From positions 1 to 6,068 of the forward strand of contig JAUWVE010000092.1 in the NCBI GenBank assembly GCA_030617565.1: DNA of 6,068 bases, written 5' to 3'. The notes beneath the pieces are model-generated. The model was given only the letters and a program-made list of their open reading frames with translations, was not told the DNA's origin and did not search any database. This document shows positions 5,770 to 6,068 of this stretch, in pieces. The position numbers were made by a program, and so were the translations under genes. Numbering within the stretch: the first letter of the stretch is position 1; every line of letters begins with the position of its first letter. The DNA comes from Gammaproteobacteria bacterium (lineage in GTDB: Bacteria > Pseudomonadota > Gammaproteobacteria > BMS3Bbin11).

Positions 5770-6024
5770 TCACGCTGGTAACGACCAGGTTTTGACTTTC
5801 CTTTCCCCTTTAACCTTTCCTCTTTCCTCCTGCTTTTTATCCCCTTTTGGGTTGTCGAGCACTGGAAGGCTGGGCCGGAAAATGCGCGGTGCATGTCGGA
5901 GCGCAGCGAGTTCACCGCGCCCGGTCCAGACTGAAGCGCGCAGAGCAGCCGAAGGCCAACACATGGGGCGGTTTTTCTTTGGTTCTGTTTCTTTTGTCCG
6001 TACAAAAGAAATGAACTCGTCCAT
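5770..6024 (-). other. Repeat-derived open reading frame in the right arm, doubtful gene
   Basis: An 84-codon frame starts with ATG at 6024, at nearly the same offset in its arm (31) as the left-arm ATG (29), and encodes MDEFISFVRTKETEPKKNRP at its start. The rest is rich in Arg, Ala and Pro, then Lys, Gly and Glu; the basic tail comes from the purine-rich tract. A second frame overlaps it on the same strand, 6041-5751, and a third runs opposite, as expected of repeat DNA rather than genes. No ribosome site or recognised domain is visible. I recall similar predicted proteins in other gammaproteobacteria and suspect they are annotation artefacts of this repeat. Confidence 0.3.
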
Positions 6025-6068
6025 GAAGGTCGAAAAGCCATGCTCTTAATTCAAGCAATCAAATAAGT

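Larger units (their letters stand above)
5446..6055. repeat. Large imperfect palindromic element, two inverted ~230-240 bp arms around a REP pair
   Basis: This gene-free region is a long inverted repeat. Read inward from each end, matching blocks occur at matching offsets. CTTGAATTAA is at offset 0 (5446-5455; 6055-6046). GCTTTTCG is at 15 and 17 (5461; 6038). CCTTCGG is at 99 and 100 (5545; 5955). AACTCGCTG is at 143 in both (5589; 5912). ATAAAAAGCAGGA is at 230 and 215 (5676-5688; 5840-5828). Sequence between blocks is related but diverged, with small indels. The centre (5689-5827) holds an inverted REP pair and a pyrimidine-rich tract. There is no transposase and no clear target-site duplication, and the outer border could extend past the right edge. 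I recall similar GCTTTTCG...GGGCGAGTCACTTT sequence as scattered repeats in several gammaproteobacteria, from memory only. It may be a non-autonomous mobile repeat, or two solo copies that landed head to head. Confidence 0.75.

Noticed and set aside
5775..5788. Small hairpin CTGGT-AACG-ACCAG in the element centre
   Set aside because: A five-base stem without conservation evidence or a matching partner in the other arm.

Overview
The window reads as a piece of a gammaproteobacterial chromosome. The evidence is a two-subunit glycyl-tRNA synthetase (glyQ, glyS) followed by gmhB and plsC, an order I know from gammaproteobacteria such as Pseudomonas, plus a heptose phosphatase that implies lipopolysaccharide. 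I cannot name a genus. All recognised genes lie on the minus strand, so transcription runs from right to left.

Layout in transcription order. Positions 6055 to 5446 hold no credible gene. They form a roughly 610-bp imperfect palindrome: two diverged copies of one 230-240 bp repeat facing each other, with a pair of REP-like hairpins between them. Positions 5445 to 5321 are the glyQ upstream region, with a good extended -10 promoter. Then come glyQ (5320-4436), glyS (4439-2355, overlapping glyQ by ATGA), a small all-alpha MazG-like NTP pyrophosphohydrolase (2342-1992), gmhB (1971-1378) and plsC (1374-628). Gaps between these five genes are at most about 20 nt, so they look like one operon. A 193-bp gap (627-435) carries a second inverted pair of the same REP-like hairpin. 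After it, a shikimate-kinase-family P-loop kinase starts at 434 and runs off the left edge.

The operon joins translation (charging of tRNA-Gly), probable nucleotide-pool cleaning, the LPS heptose pathway (GmhB) and phosphatidic acid synthesis (PlsC). This is a growth and envelope housekeeping set, not a defence or accessory system.

The unusual part is the non-coding DNA. The palindromic element right of glyQ has sequence blocks at matching offsets in both arms, and related but degraded reading frames in each arm. Four REP-like hairpins in two inverted pairs occur in the window, and one of them carries a paired substitution that keeps its stem. I found no CRISPR array, tRNA, rRNA, riboswitch, transposase gene or convincing intrinsic terminator.
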